Positions 46,368-54,794 of a DNA stretch of 64,000 nt are shown here, piece by piece. How positions within the stretch are numbered: position 1 is the stretch's first letter; every line of letters begins with the position of its first letter. The translations under genes and the position numbers were made by a program. The notes beneath the pieces are model-generated. The model had not been told where the DNA came from. It made no database searches and was given only the letters and a program-made list of their open reading frames with translations. Location: positions 124,001-188,000 of the forward strand of contig NZ_MJAJ01000006.1 of NCBI RefSeq assembly GCF_001746365.1, read 5' to 3'. Source of the stretch: Streptomyces sp. LUP30 (lineage in GTDB: Bacteria; Actinomycetota; Actinomycetes; Streptomycetales; Streptomycetaceae).

Positions 46368-47282
46368 ATGACGGAACTGCCCTCCCTCGACCTCCGGCCG
46401 GAGGGACCCCCATCTCGCGCCGCGCGGCGTCTGCTGCTGGTGCACGCGCACCCGGACGACGAGTCGATCAACAACGGCGCGACCATGGCCAGGTACGCGG
46501 CCGAGGGCGTCCACGTGACCCTGGTCACCTGCACCCTCGGCGAGCGTGGCGAGGTCATCCCGCCGCAGCTGCGGGAGCTGACCGGAGCCGCCCTCGGGGA
46601 ACATCGCGGAGGCGAGCTCGCCGCCGCCATGGCCGAACTCGGCGTCGACGACTTCCGGCTGCTCGGCGGTCCGGGCCGCTACGGCGACTCCGGGATGATG
46701 GGCCTGTCCGACAACGACGATCCGGCGTGCTTCTGGCAGGCGGACGTCGACGACGCCGCCGCGTCTCTCGTCGAGGTGATCCTGGAGGTGCGCCCCCAGG
46801 TCCTCGTCACCTACGACGACGACGGCGGCTACGGCCACCCCGACCACATCCAGGCCCACCGCGTCGCCATGCGGGCCGTGGAACTGGCCGAGGCCGCCGG
46901 ATGGCGCATCCCCAAGGTGTACTGGAACCGCGTCCCGCGATCCGTCGCCGACGACGCCTTCGCCCGGCTCCGTGACGAGCTGCCGGCGCTCCCCTTCACC
47001 CGCAGCGCCGTCGTCTCCGACGTGCCGGGCGTCGTGGACGACGACCGCGTCACCGCCGAGATCGACGGCACGGGGGCCCCCGCCGCCGCCAAGGCCGCCG
47101 CGATGCGCGCGCACGCCACCCAGATCGAAGTCGCCCCTGGGGACCGGTACTTCGTCCTGTCCAACGAACTCGCCCAGCCCCTCTTCCCGACCGAGTACTA
47201 CGAGCTCGTGCGCGGGGAGTCCGCCGGGAAGAGGGAGACCGACCTCTTCGCGGGCGTCGACGACGCGGAGGGGGCGGCCTGA
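46368..47282 (+). CDS. mshB: GlcNAc-Ins deacetylase MshB (mycothiol biosynthesis)
   Basis: 304 residues from ATG 46368 ([13 protein letters not shown]). PIG-L/LmbE-family zinc deacetylase: metal ligands in [19 protein letters not shown] (His, Asp) and [10 protein letters not shown] (His). It removes acetate from N-acetylglucosaminyl-inositol, the step after MshA/MshA2 in making mycothiol, the actinobacterial glutathione substitute. Cytosolic. Its stop shares a base with the start of the DUF6113 gene (TGATG), a pairing also seen in mycobacteria (mshB next to a small membrane protein gene). Predicted leaderless. Confidence 0.94.
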   Translation: MTELPSLDLRPEGPPSRAARRLLLVHAHPDDESINNGATMARYAAEGVHVTLVTCTLGERGEVIPPQLRELTGAALGEHRGGELAAAMAELGVDDFRLLGGPGRYGDSGMMGLSDNDDPACFWQADVDDAAASLVEVILEVRPQVLVTYDDDGGYGHPDHIQAHRVAMRAVELAEAAGWRIPKVYWNRVPRSVADDAFARLRDELPALPFTRSAVVSDVPGVVDDDRVTAEIDGTGAPAAAKAAAMRAHATQIEVAPGDRYFVLSNELAQPLFPTEYYELVRGESAGKRETDLFAGVDDAEGAA

Positions 47283-47692
47283 TGTCCGACCGTGGCTCGA
47301 TGCTCGCCCAGCCGCTGCGGATGCCCCCCGCCGGACGGATCGCCGCTTATACGGCACTCCTGTTCCTCGGCGCGGTCGTCGGCGTCGCCGGCGCGCTCGT
47401 CCAGGCCGGCTCGTTCCCCGGCGGCCTGCTCCTCGCGCTCGTGGGCGCGGCCGGGCTGTTCATCGGCGGCGCGCGGGCCCTCGACACCCGTGCCGGGGCC
47501 GTCGCGCCCGCCGTCGGATGGATGCTCTCCGTCGTGCTGTGCACCGCGGGGCGCCCCGAGGGCGACTTCCTGTTCGGTGCGGGAGGCGGTTCGTATCTCT
47601 TCCTGCTCGGCGGCATGGCACTTGCTGTGATCTGCGCCACCATTGGTTTGGGGCGGCAACCGGTCGGCGACGACGTCCGACTTGGGAAGTGA
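47282..47692 (+). CDS. DUF6113-type four-helix membrane protein
   Basis: 136 residues from ATG 47282, overlapping the mshB stop by one base. Four hydrophobic segments (AAYTALLFLGAVVGVAGAL, GGLLLALVGAAGLFIGGARAL, VAPAVGWMLSVVLC, YLFLLGGMALAVICATIGL). Function unknown; the fixed position after mshB in actinobacteria suggests coupling with mycothiol metabolism or just old synteny. Confidence 0.8.
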   Translation: MSDRGSMLAQPLRMPPAGRIAAYTALLFLGAVVGVAGALVQAGSFPGGLLLALVGAAGLFIGGARALDTRAGAVAPAVGWMLSVVLCTAGRPEGDFLFGAGGGSYLFLLGGMALAVICATIGLGRQPVGDDVRLGK

Positions 47693-47846
47693 CGTACCAC
47701 TTCACCGCGGCCCGCCCGTGGGAGTCCCGTGTGGGTTTCCCCGGCGGTCGTGGGATACGGGCCAGAAGTGGCCAGTATGGTGGTGCGCGCCGCCGAGCTG
47801 CCCGTGAGGTCGTGGCGGGCGGCGGAGCCAACCTGGAGAACCTGCC

Positions 47847-50345
47847 TTGAGTCGTGAAACTGACAGTCCGTCCTCCGGGCCCAACGGGTCCAACGGGCGC
47901 GGCGGAGCCGCATACCCCTCGGGCACGCCGCCGTACGGCACCCCCGTGGTGTCCGACGGCGGCCCCGACGCGGGCCGTTCGGCCGCGCGGCCGGAGGAAC
48001 GCAAGACCGAGACCACGCTGACGACGCGGATCCGCATCAACATCCCCGGATCGCGGCCCATTCCGCCGGTCGTCGTGCGCACGCCCGTCGGCGACGCGGA
48101 CCACGCGGGCGACGAGGGATCGGGCGGCAAGCCCGATCGCGGCGTCGACGCGCAGCAGGCGGCGCCCCCGGGCGCCGTCGGCCCGACCTCGTCCGACACC
48201 GGCTCGTTCGAGCTGCCCGCGGACCCCGCGACGGGCGCCGAGGACAAGACGAGCGACTGGTTCGCGCCGCGCAAGTCCGCGCCCGGCAAGCCCGGTCAGG
48301 GCGGCGGCGGGACCAACGGAGCCGGTCTTCCGGGCGGTTCGGCCGCCGGGACCGGCACGCCCGACGGCGCCCCGGCCGCAGCACCCGCCCCCGGCGGCAC
48401 GCCCGCCTCCGGCGGCGCACGGTCGGGCGCCGGGCGTCCCGGCGGCGTGGTCGGCTCCATGAGCGTGCCCGGCGGCGCCCGCTCCGGCGGCACCAACGGC
48501 GCGGGACTCCCCGGGGCCACCGGCGGTCCCGTGGCTCCCGGTCACGGCGGCGGCACGGGCTCCTTCGACGTGACCGAGGCGCTCGCCGCGGGCCCCCTCG
48601 GCAACGGCTCGCGTCCCGGCCAGGGGCAGGGCCAGGGGCAGGGCCAGGCGCAGGGTCAGGGTCCGGCGCAGACGCCGGGCCAGGGCGGCGCCGACTCGAG
48701 CCGCGACAACCTGCCGTACTTCTCCGGCACCGGACCGAACGGCCTCCCCGGCCCCAACGGCGGTCCCGGCGGCCCGAACGGCCTCCCGGGCGGTCCTCAC
48801 GGCCTTCCCGGCGGCCCGGGCGGTCAGGCGGGCCTTCCGGCCGGTCCGGGCGGCCCCGGCGTCCCGGGCGGCTCCTACGACTTCAACGGCCCCGACGGGC
48901 CCGGCGGTCCCGGAGGCCGAGGCGGCCCGCAGCGCGGCCCCGCCGGCCCGACCACCGGACCGGTCACCGGCGACGGCCCGATGGTGCCCCCGGTGAACGG
49001 CGGCGCGCCGGGCGCGACGCGCGCTCCCGGAGCTCCCGGCGGCCCCGGCGCGCCGTCCGGCCCGGGCGGTCCCGGCGGTCCGCGGTCCGCCGCTCCCGGC
49101 GCCGGCGCCGGTGTCGGCCGGCTCCCGGGCGGGGGCCTGAGCGACGACACCGCGATCCTCACCCCCCAGAAGCCCGCCCCCGAACCGGGCGCGGGCGGTT
49201 ACGGCGGCCGTCCGGCGGACAACGTCTCCGGACACACCGTCACCAGCGGTATCCCCGTGGTCCCGGCCGGCGGCAAGGGCGGCCCGGGCGGACCCTTCAC
49301 GGGCGGCGCGCCGGCCGACGGACCGCTGCCGCACACCCCGCCCAAGGCGTCGGAGCAGGGCAGGCAGAGCCCGCCCGCGGGCGACTCCAAGAAGAAAAAG
49401 AAGAAGGGCCGCAGCAAGCTCCCGCTGCTCGGCGGTCTGGTGGTCGTCGCGGGAATCGGGCTCTACGGCGCCGGTCTGCTGATGAACCACTCCGACGTGC
49501 CCAAGGGCACCACCGTCCTCGGCGTCGACATCGGCGGCGGCACCCGCGACGACGCCGTCAAGAAGCTCGACGACGCCTTCGGCAAGCGGGTCGCGCAACC
49601 GCTGAAGCTGTCCGTCGACAGCGGCTCCGTCACGCTCAAGCCGGACCAGGCCGGTCTGCAGTTCGACTTCCAGGCCACGGTCGACGACGCCGCCAAGAGC
49701 GACTACAACCCGGTCTCCGTGGTCGGCTCGCTGTTCGGGCAGCACCGTGAGGTCGAGCCCGAGATGCCGGTCGACGAGGAGAAGCTGCAGGCCGCCCTGC
49801 AGAGCGCGGCGGGCGGCTCCGGCTCGTCCACCGACGGCACCATCAAGTTCGAGTCCGGCAAGGCCGTCCCCGTCTACGGCAAGGCCGGCAAGGGCATCGA
49901 CGCGGCGAAGGCACAGGACGCCGTGGTGGCGGCCTACCGCACCCAGGTGGAGACCGGCACGGCGGCCGGCGTGAAGGTGCCGACGACCACCAGGCAGCCG
50001 ACGGTGGCCGACGCCGAGGTCGACCGCATGATGAAGGAGTTCGCCGAACCGGCGATGTCCGGCAAGGTCACCGTCATGACCGACGCCGCGCACGCGGTCT
50101 CCTTCACCCCGAAGAACTCCCTGTGGAAGTTCCTCAAGGTCAAGGCCGTCAACGGCAAGCTCGTCGAGAGCTACGACCAGGCGGCGCTGACGGAGCTGTA
50201 CGGCGGCACCTTCAACGGCGTCCTGATCACCCGCGGCACCGGTCAGAAGACGGCCGTCACCGTCCAGGACGTCATCGGCGCGCTGCGTCCCGCCCTCAAG
50301 AGCGAGACGAACCGGACCGGGGTCATCGACACCGACCCCAGCTGA
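47847..50345 (+). CDS. Collagen-like, membrane-anchored YoaR/VanW-type peptidoglycan-binding protein
   Basis: 832 residues from TTG 47847, with GGAGAA 8 nt before; no better start nearby. The first ~515 residues are Gly/Pro-rich and low in order, with collagen-like GxP runs (PGGPNGLPGGPHGLPGG). A Lys cluster (KKKKKKGRSK) and one membrane helix (~523-545) follow. The outside part is a putative peptidoglycan-binding (PG_binding_4/YoaR) region: GVDIGGGTRDDAVKKLDDAF with a second copy near DAAKAQDAVVAAYRTQ. The family is linked to cell-wall binding, and VanW domains often follow, but none is seen here. The large cytosolic Gly/Pro arm is unusual. Terminator at 50354-50387. Confidence 0.82.
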   Translation: MSRETDSPSSGPNGSNGRGGAAYPSGTPPYGTPVVSDGGPDAGRSAARPEERKTETTLTTRIRINIPGSRPIPPVVVRTPVGDADHAGDEGSGGKPDRGVDAQQAAPPGAVGPTSSDTGSFELPADPATGAEDKTSDWFAPRKSAPGKPGQGGGGTNGAGLPGGSAAGTGTPDGAPAAAPAPGGTPASGGARSGAGRPGGVVGSMSVPGGARSGGTNGAGLPGATGGPVAPGHGGGTGSFDVTEALAAGPLGNGSRPGQGQGQGQGQAQGQGPAQTPGQGGADSSRDNLPYFSGTGPNGLPGPNGGPGGPNGLPGGPHGLPGGPGGQAGLPAGPGGPGVPGGSYDFNGPDGPGGPGGRGGPQRGPAGPTTGPVTGDGPMVPPVNGGAPGATRAPGAPGGPGAPSGPGGPGGPRSAAPGAGAGVGRLPGGGLSDDTAILTPQKPAPEPGAGGYGGRPADNVSGHTVTSGIPVVPAGGKGGPGGPFTGGAPADGPLPHTPPKASEQGRQSPPAGDSKKKKKKGRSKLPLLGGLVVVAGIGLYGAGLLMNHSDVPKGTTVLGVDIGGGTRDDAVKKLDDAFGKRVAQPLKLSVDSGSVTLKPDQAGLQFDFQATVDDAAKSDYNPVSVVGSLFGQHREVEPEMPVDEEKLQAALQSAAGGSGSSTDGTIKFESGKAVPVYGKAGKGIDAAKAQDAVVAAYRTQVETGTAAGVKVPTTTRQPTVADAEVDRMMKEFAEPAMSGKVTVMTDAAHAVSFTPKNSLWKFLKVKAVNGKLVESYDQAALTELYGGTFNGVLITRGTGQKTAVTVQDVIGALRPALKSETNRTGVIDTDPS

Positions 50346-50353
50346 CGCGTTCG

Positions 50354-50387
50354 GCGGTGCCGCATGACATCTGTCATGCGGCACCGC
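50354..50387 (+). terminator. Terminator after the YoaR-like gene
   Basis: A 15-bp arm (50354-50368, core GGTGCCGCATGAC) pairs perfectly with 50373-50387 over the loop ATCT. Nine bp after the stop codon. Confidence 0.85.
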
Positions 50388-50428
50388 GGACGTCCGACAC
50401 TGCCGCCCCGCGGGCCGTCCGCGCGACG

Positions 50429-51352
50429 ATGACCGTCATGACGACGCAGACAGCACCGGCGGTCGGGTTCGACCAGGTGAGCAAGAGCTTCGGGAACGTA
50501 CGGGCCGTGGACGGCCTGACGCTCTCGCTGCGCCCGGGGGAGACCGTGGCGCTGCTGGGACCCAACGGGGCGGGCAAGTCCACCACCCTCGACCTGCTCC
50601 TCGGTCTCAAGCAGCCCGACAGCGGCGCGGTCCGCGTCTTCGGGGTCACCGCGCGCGAGGCGATCGTCGCCGGCCGGGTGGGAGCGATGCTGCAGAGCGG
50701 CGGACTGATGGACGAGGTCACCGTCGCCGAGATCGTCGGCCTCGCCTGCGCCCTGCACCCCAAGCCGTACAAGGCCTCCGAGGTGATGGCCCGCGCGGGC
50801 ATCACGCAGATCGCCTCCCGCAAGGTGAACAAGCTCTCCGGCGGCCAGGCCCAGCGCGTCCGGTTCGCCCTCGCCACCGCCGGCGACAGCGACCTGATCG
50901 TCCTGGACGAGCCGACCACCGGCATGGACGTCACCGCCCGTCAGGCCTTCTGGGCCACCATGCGAGAGCAGGCCGACCAGGGCCGTACCGTCCTGTTCGC
51001 CACGCACTACCTGGAGGAGGCCGACGCCATAGCCGACCGGGTGCTGGTCCTGCACCGGGGCCGGCTGCTGGCCGACGGCACGGCGGCCGAGATCAAAGCG
51101 AAGGCGGGCGCGCGGCGGATCGCCTTCGACCTGGAGGGCGAGATCGACGAACGGGCCCTGCGCGAGCTGCCCTTCCTCACGGTCCTCGACGTGTCCGGGC
51201 ACACCGTGCGCATCCAGTCCGCCGACGCCGACGCCACCGTCCACGCGCTGTACGGGCTCGGCCTCTACCCCCGCAACCTCGAAGTCGCCGGGCTCGGTCT
51301 CGAGCAGGCCTTCGTCGCCATCACCGCCGCCGAGGAGGCGAAGACCAAGTGA
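50429..51352 (+). CDS. ABC-2-type exporter ATPase (drug-resistance family)
   Basis: 307 residues from ATG 50429; ATG 50438 (MTTQTAPAV), 7 nt after GACGAT, is an equal candidate and would be leaderless. ABC domain of the DrrA/CcmA type: Walker A GPNGAGKST, signature LSGGQAQR, Walker B LIVLDEPTTGMD, H-loop FATHYLEEAD. The C-terminal DrrA-like end is ~90 residues. It powers export by the permease next door. The gene overlaps the permease start by 4 bp. Confidence 0.93.
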   Translation: MTVMTTQTAPAVGFDQVSKSFGNVRAVDGLTLSLRPGETVALLGPNGAGKSTTLDLLLGLKQPDSGAVRVFGVTAREAIVAGRVGAMLQSGGLMDEVTVAEIVGLACALHPKPYKASEVMARAGITQIASRKVNKLSGGQAQRVRFALATAGDSDLIVLDEPTTGMDVTARQAFWATMREQADQGRTVLFATHYLEEADAIADRVLVLHRGRLLADGTAAEIKAKAGARRIAFDLEGEIDERALRELPFLTVLDVSGHTVRIQSADADATVHALYGLGLYPRNLEVAGLGLEQAFVAITAAEEAKTK

Positions 51353-52089
51353 ACAGCCTGATCAAGCTGGAGCTCGCCCGCGCCCTGCGCAACCGCAAGT
51401 TCCTGTTCTTCTCCGTGATCTATCCCTCGGTGCTGTTCCTGCTGATCTCCAGCACCTCCGACACCACCACGAAGGTCGACGGGACGGGCCTGACCCTGCC
51501 GACGTACATGATGGTCTCGATGGCCTCCTTCGGCGCTCTCACGGCCGTCCTGATGGGCAACAGCGAGCGCATCGCCAAGGAACGAGAGAGCGGCTGGGTA
51601 CGGCAGCTGCGGCTGACCACGCTCCCGGGCCGCGGATACGTCCTCGCCAAGACCGCCAGCGCGGCCGTGGTCAGTCTCCCGTCCATCGTCGTGGTGTTCG
51701 TCTGCGCCGCGGCCCTGAAGGACGTCCGGCTGGACGCCTGGCAGTGGGCCGCCCTCACGGCCGCGATCTGGGCCGGCAGCCTCGTCTTCGCCGCCCTGGG
51801 GGTCGCGATCGGCTACCTCGCCGACGGGGACGCCGTCCGCCCGATCACGATGATCACCTACTTCGGGCTGTCGATCCTCGGCGGCCTGTGGTGGCCCACG
51901 GCCACCTTCCCGGGCTGGCTGCGGGACATAGCCGAGTGGGCTCCCACCCACGCGTACGCTGCCCTGGGGCAGGCGATCGAACAGAGCCAGGCCCCGCACG
52001 CCAAGGACATCGCCATCCTGGTCGCCTTCTTCGCCCTGTTCACGGGCGGTGCGGCCTGGCTGTACCGGAAGGACACGCTGAAGGCGTGA
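51349..52089 (+). CDS. ABC-2-type exporter permease
   Basis: 246 residues from GTG 51349 (GTGA overlap with the ATPase stop). Six hydrophobic helices, e.g. FLFFSVIYPSVLFLLISS, YMMVSMASFGALTAVLMG, AAVVSLPSIVVVFVCAAAL, GSLVFAALGVAIGYLA, ITMITYFGLSILGGLWWP. Family ABC2_membrane. With the ATPase it probably exports a lipid-like or antibiotic molecule; the substrate is unknown. Confidence 0.9.
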   Translation: MNSLIKLELARALRNRKFLFFSVIYPSVLFLLISSTSDTTTKVDGTGLTLPTYMMVSMASFGALTAVLMGNSERIAKERESGWVRQLRLTTLPGRGYVLAKTASAAVVSLPSIVVVFVCAAALKDVRLDAWQWAALTAAIWAGSLVFAALGVAIGYLADGDAVRPITMITYFGLSILGGLWWPTATFPGWLRDIAEWAPTHAYAALGQAIEQSQAPHAKDIAILVAFFALFTGGAAWLYRKDTLKA

Positions 52090-53291
52090 GCGTCATGACG
52101 CAGGACCAGTCGAACGAGTCCCGGCGGGAGCCCCGGATCCTGCCGGGCATGCCGGCCCGTGACCAGCGCGAGCTGTGGCGCCGCAAGCTGCTCTGGATCG
52201 GCGTCTGGCTGGTGTTCCTCAGCTCGCCGGTGCACGACCTCGTCGCCGGGAACCACACCACCGGCGCGACCGTGGCCGGCTGGCTGGGTCTCGCGGTGTT
52301 CGTGGGCGTCTATCTCGCCCTGCTGTTCCGGAACATGGGGGACGCGCCCTTCGTCTCCACGCTGGTCGCCGCCCTCATCGGCTCCATGGCGGTGCTCGCC
52401 ACCGTCCTGGGCCTCACCATGGGGTCCGCCTGGCTGGGCCTGTACTGCTACGTCTCGGTGGCCTGCGGGAGCGCGCTCCCGATGCGGGCGGCGTTCTGGA
52501 CGATCCCGGGCACGGGCGCGGTCATGCTCCTCGTCGGTCTGCGCTCCGACGAGGAGGAGGCGCTCAACCTCCTGCTGCTGGTCCTGCTCATCGGGTTCGC
52601 GATGACGGGCGTGAGCCAACTGGTCCGCACGACGGTGGAGTTGCGCAAGGCCCGCGCGACGGTCGCCCAACTGGCCGCCAACGAGGAGCGGCTGCGGCTG
52701 GCCAGGGACCTGCACGACCTGCTCGGCCACTCGCTGTCCCTCATCACGCTCAAGAGCGAGCTGGCCGGCCGGATGCTCCCCGACCACCCCGGCAAGGCCG
52801 CCCAGCAGGTCGCCGACATCGAACAGGTCAGCCGACAGGCCCTGGTGGACGTCCGCGAGGCCGTCACCGGCTACCGGCGTCCCCGGCTTGCATCCGAACT
52901 GGCCGGCGCGGAGGTCGCGTTGACGGCGGCCGGCGTCGTCGCCGCGATACCCGCGGAACCGGACCTGGAGGGCGTCCCCGAGGAGAGCGAGTCCGCGCTG
53001 GCCTGGGCGCTGCGCGAGGCGATCACCAACGTCGTACGGCACAGCGGCGCGACCCGCTGCACGGTGGACGTCGTACGGCGTCAGACCCTCGACGGCCCGG
53101 TCGTCGAACTCTCCGTCGAGGACGACGGCTCCGGCGGCTCCGGCAAGGGCCCCGGCAACGGTCTCACCGGCCTGACCGAACGGCTGGAGAAGGCGAGCGG
53201 CACCCTGGACGCGGACCGCCTGAAGAAGGGCTTCCGGCTGACCGCCCGGGTCCCGGCCGGCCCGGCGTCCGACATAGGATCCCGCTCATGA
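52086..53291 (+). CDS. Sensor histidine kinase, DesK/HisKA_3 type
   Basis: 401 residues from GTG 52086; ATG 52095, with GAAGG 10 nt before, is an alternative. Four to six membrane helices in the first ~180 residues (LLWIGVWLVFLSSP, WLGLAVFVGVYLALLF, LVAALIGSMAVLATVLG, YCYVSVACGSALP). Dimerisation/phosphoacceptor helix with ARDLHDLLGHSLSLI (His), then an ATPase domain with N-box REAITNVVRHS and G-box GNGLTGL. It overlaps the permease gene by 4 bp and the regulator gene by 4 bp, so sensor, regulator and exporter are made together. It likely senses the transported compound or membrane state (inference). Confidence 0.9.
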   Translation: MSVMTQDQSNESRREPRILPGMPARDQRELWRRKLLWIGVWLVFLSSPVHDLVAGNHTTGATVAGWLGLAVFVGVYLALLFRNMGDAPFVSTLVAALIGSMAVLATVLGLTMGSAWLGLYCYVSVACGSALPMRAAFWTIPGTGAVMLLVGLRSDEEEALNLLLLVLLIGFAMTGVSQLVRTTVELRKARATVAQLAANEERLRLARDLHDLLGHSLSLITLKSELAGRMLPDHPGKAAQQVADIEQVSRQALVDVREAVTGYRRPRLASELAGAEVALTAAGVVAAIPAEPDLEGVPEESESALAWALREAITNVVRHSGATRCTVDVVRRQTLDGPVVELSVEDDGSGGSGKGPGNGLTGLTERLEKASGTLDADRLKKGFRLTARVPAGPASDIGSRS

Positions 53292-53905
53292 GTGGTGGCA
53301 CGATCAAGGTCCTGCTGGCCGAGGACCAGTCGATGGTCCGCGAGGCCCTGGCGGCCCTGCTCGGCCTGGAGGACGACATCGAGGTGGTCGCCCAGGTGGC
53401 GCGGGGCGACGAGGTCCTCGCGGCCGCCCGCGCCCACGACGTCGACGTGGCCCTCCTCGACATCGAGATGCCGGGCGCGACGGGCATCGAGGCCGCGACC
53501 CAACTCCACCGCGAACTGCCGCGGTTGAAGCTGGTCGTGCTCACCACCTTCGGCCGCCCCGGCTATCTGCGCAGCGCGATGGAGGCGGGCGCGGACGCGT
53601 TCCTGGTCAAGGACGCCCCGGCCGCCCAGCTCGCCCAGGCGGTCCGCAAGGTCCTCGCGGGCGAACGGGTCATCGATCCCACGCTCGCGGCGGCGGCCCT
53701 GGCGGAGGGCGCCAACCCCCTGACCGACCGTGAGCGGGAGGTCCTGCGGGCGGCGGCCGACGGCTCGACCAACGCGGAACTCGCCGTCGACCTGCACTTG
53801 TCCCAGGGCACGGTCCGCAACTACCTGTCGACGGCCATACAGAAACTCGCGGTGCGCAACCGGGCGGAGGCGGTCCGCACCGCCAGGGAGAAGGGCTGGC
53901 TGTGA
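53288..53905 (+). CDS. Response regulator, NarL/LuxR type
   Basis: 205 residues from ATG 53288 (ATGA overlap with the kinase). Receiver domain with acidic pair AEDQ, phospho-Asp in VALLDIEMPG and Lys in FLVKDAPA. C-terminal LuxR-type helix-turn-helix TDREREVLRAAADGSTNAEL / SQGTVRNYLSTAIQKL. Partner of the upstream kinase; likely target is the ABC operon itself. Confidence 0.95.
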   Translation: MSGGTIKVLLAEDQSMVREALAALLGLEDDIEVVAQVARGDEVLAAARAHDVDVALLDIEMPGATGIEAATQLHRELPRLKLVVLTTFGRPGYLRSAMEAGADAFLVKDAPAAQLAQAVRKVLAGERVIDPTLAAAALAEGANPLTDREREVLRAAADGSTNAELAVDLHLSQGTVRNYLSTAIQKLAVRNRAEAVRTAREKGWL

Positions 53906-53939
53906 GGCCCGAGCCGCGGCCGGCGTGACCGGCGGGGTC

Positions 53940-54794
53940 TCAGTTCAACAGGGCCCGCGCGGCGAACGCCTCCTTGCGCACCCGCTCCGCCGTCGCCTCG
54001 TCCACGACCTCCACCAGCGACGCGTACTCCTCCAACTCGACGGCCCCGCCGACGAAGTCGCCCCGCTGGACCATCAACTGCCCCTTCTCGTAGCGCAGTC
54101 GCGCCGGATGCGAGGGCACGGCCAGCCCCAGTTCCACGGCCCACAACGCGACGTCCGACCGCTCCGGACGGGCCGCGGCCCACGAGCGGATGTTGTTCAG
54201 GATCCGCATCACCACGTCCAGCGGCTCCGCCGGTTCCCGCATCGACGGCTCCAGCCGCGCCCCCGTCGCCCCGGTGACCAGCTGCTCCGCATCGCCGCCG
54301 CTCAGCACGCGGCCGCCGTCGAAGGGGTCGACGAGCACCTGGTGCCCGATGTCCCCGGGCGGCCCGAACCCCACCACGAAGTGCCCCGGCAGCGCGACCC
54401 CGTACACCGGGGCCCCGGCCCGCCGCGCGACCTCCACCCACACCACGGACAGCAGGATCGGCAGCCCCCGCCGCCGCGTCAGCACGGAGTGCAGCAGCGA
54501 CGACTCCAGCCGGTCGTAGTCCGGGGCCGACCCGCCGAAGCCGTACCGCTCGCCGAGCAGCTCCCGCAGCGCCACGGCCCACGCGTGCGGTCCGCCGGGC
54601 CGGAAGGGCAGCTGCCCCGCCAGCCGGTCCAGCTCGATCTGAGCGGCGTCCAGACCGGCCTCGTCCAGCCGCGGATCAGCCGCCGCGCCGATCAGCAGAC
54701 ACAGCAGGGCCAGATCGGGCCGCTCGGCCCGCGCCTCCTCGGCGAACCGCCGCCGCACCTCCGCGCGGTCGATCCCGCTCCCGGCCTCGCTCAC
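53940..54794 (-). CDS. SirB1/transglutaminase-like domain protein
   Basis: 284 residues from GTG 54794 (VSEAGSGIDRAEV). The transglutaminase-core-like SirB1 region (~50-200) has YDRLESSLLHSVLTRRRGLPILLSVVWVEVARRAG and GVALPGHFVVGF. The nucleophilic Cys of true transglutaminases is not seen at the expected place (Ser in ILLSVVW), so catalysis is doubtful. The C-terminal TPR-like helices (RLRYEKGQLMVQRGDFVGG) fit the family. Starts in a GTGA overlap with the GNAT gene stop, so both are co-translated. Confidence 0.82.
   Translation of the reverse strand: MSEAGSGIDRAEVRRRFAEEARAERPDLALLCLLIGAAADPRLDEAGLDAAQIELDRLAGQLPFRPGGPHAWAVALRELLGERYGFGGSAPDYDRLESSLLHSVLTRRRGLPILLSVVWVEVARRAGAPVYGVALPGHFVVGFGPPGDIGHQVLVDPFDGGRVLSGGDAEQLVTGATGARLEPSMREPAEPLDVVMRILNNIRSWAAARPERSDVALWAVELGLAVPSHPARLRYEKGQLMVQRGDFVGGAVELEEYASLVEVVDEATAERVRKEAFAARALLN

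Noticed and set aside
47460..50384. Very long minus-strand open frame (974 codons) opposite the YoaR-like gene
   Set aside because: It mirrors a GC-rich plus-strand gene, has Arg/Gly/Ala shadow composition, no domain, and no ribosome site; the plus-strand frame has signal, helix and domain.
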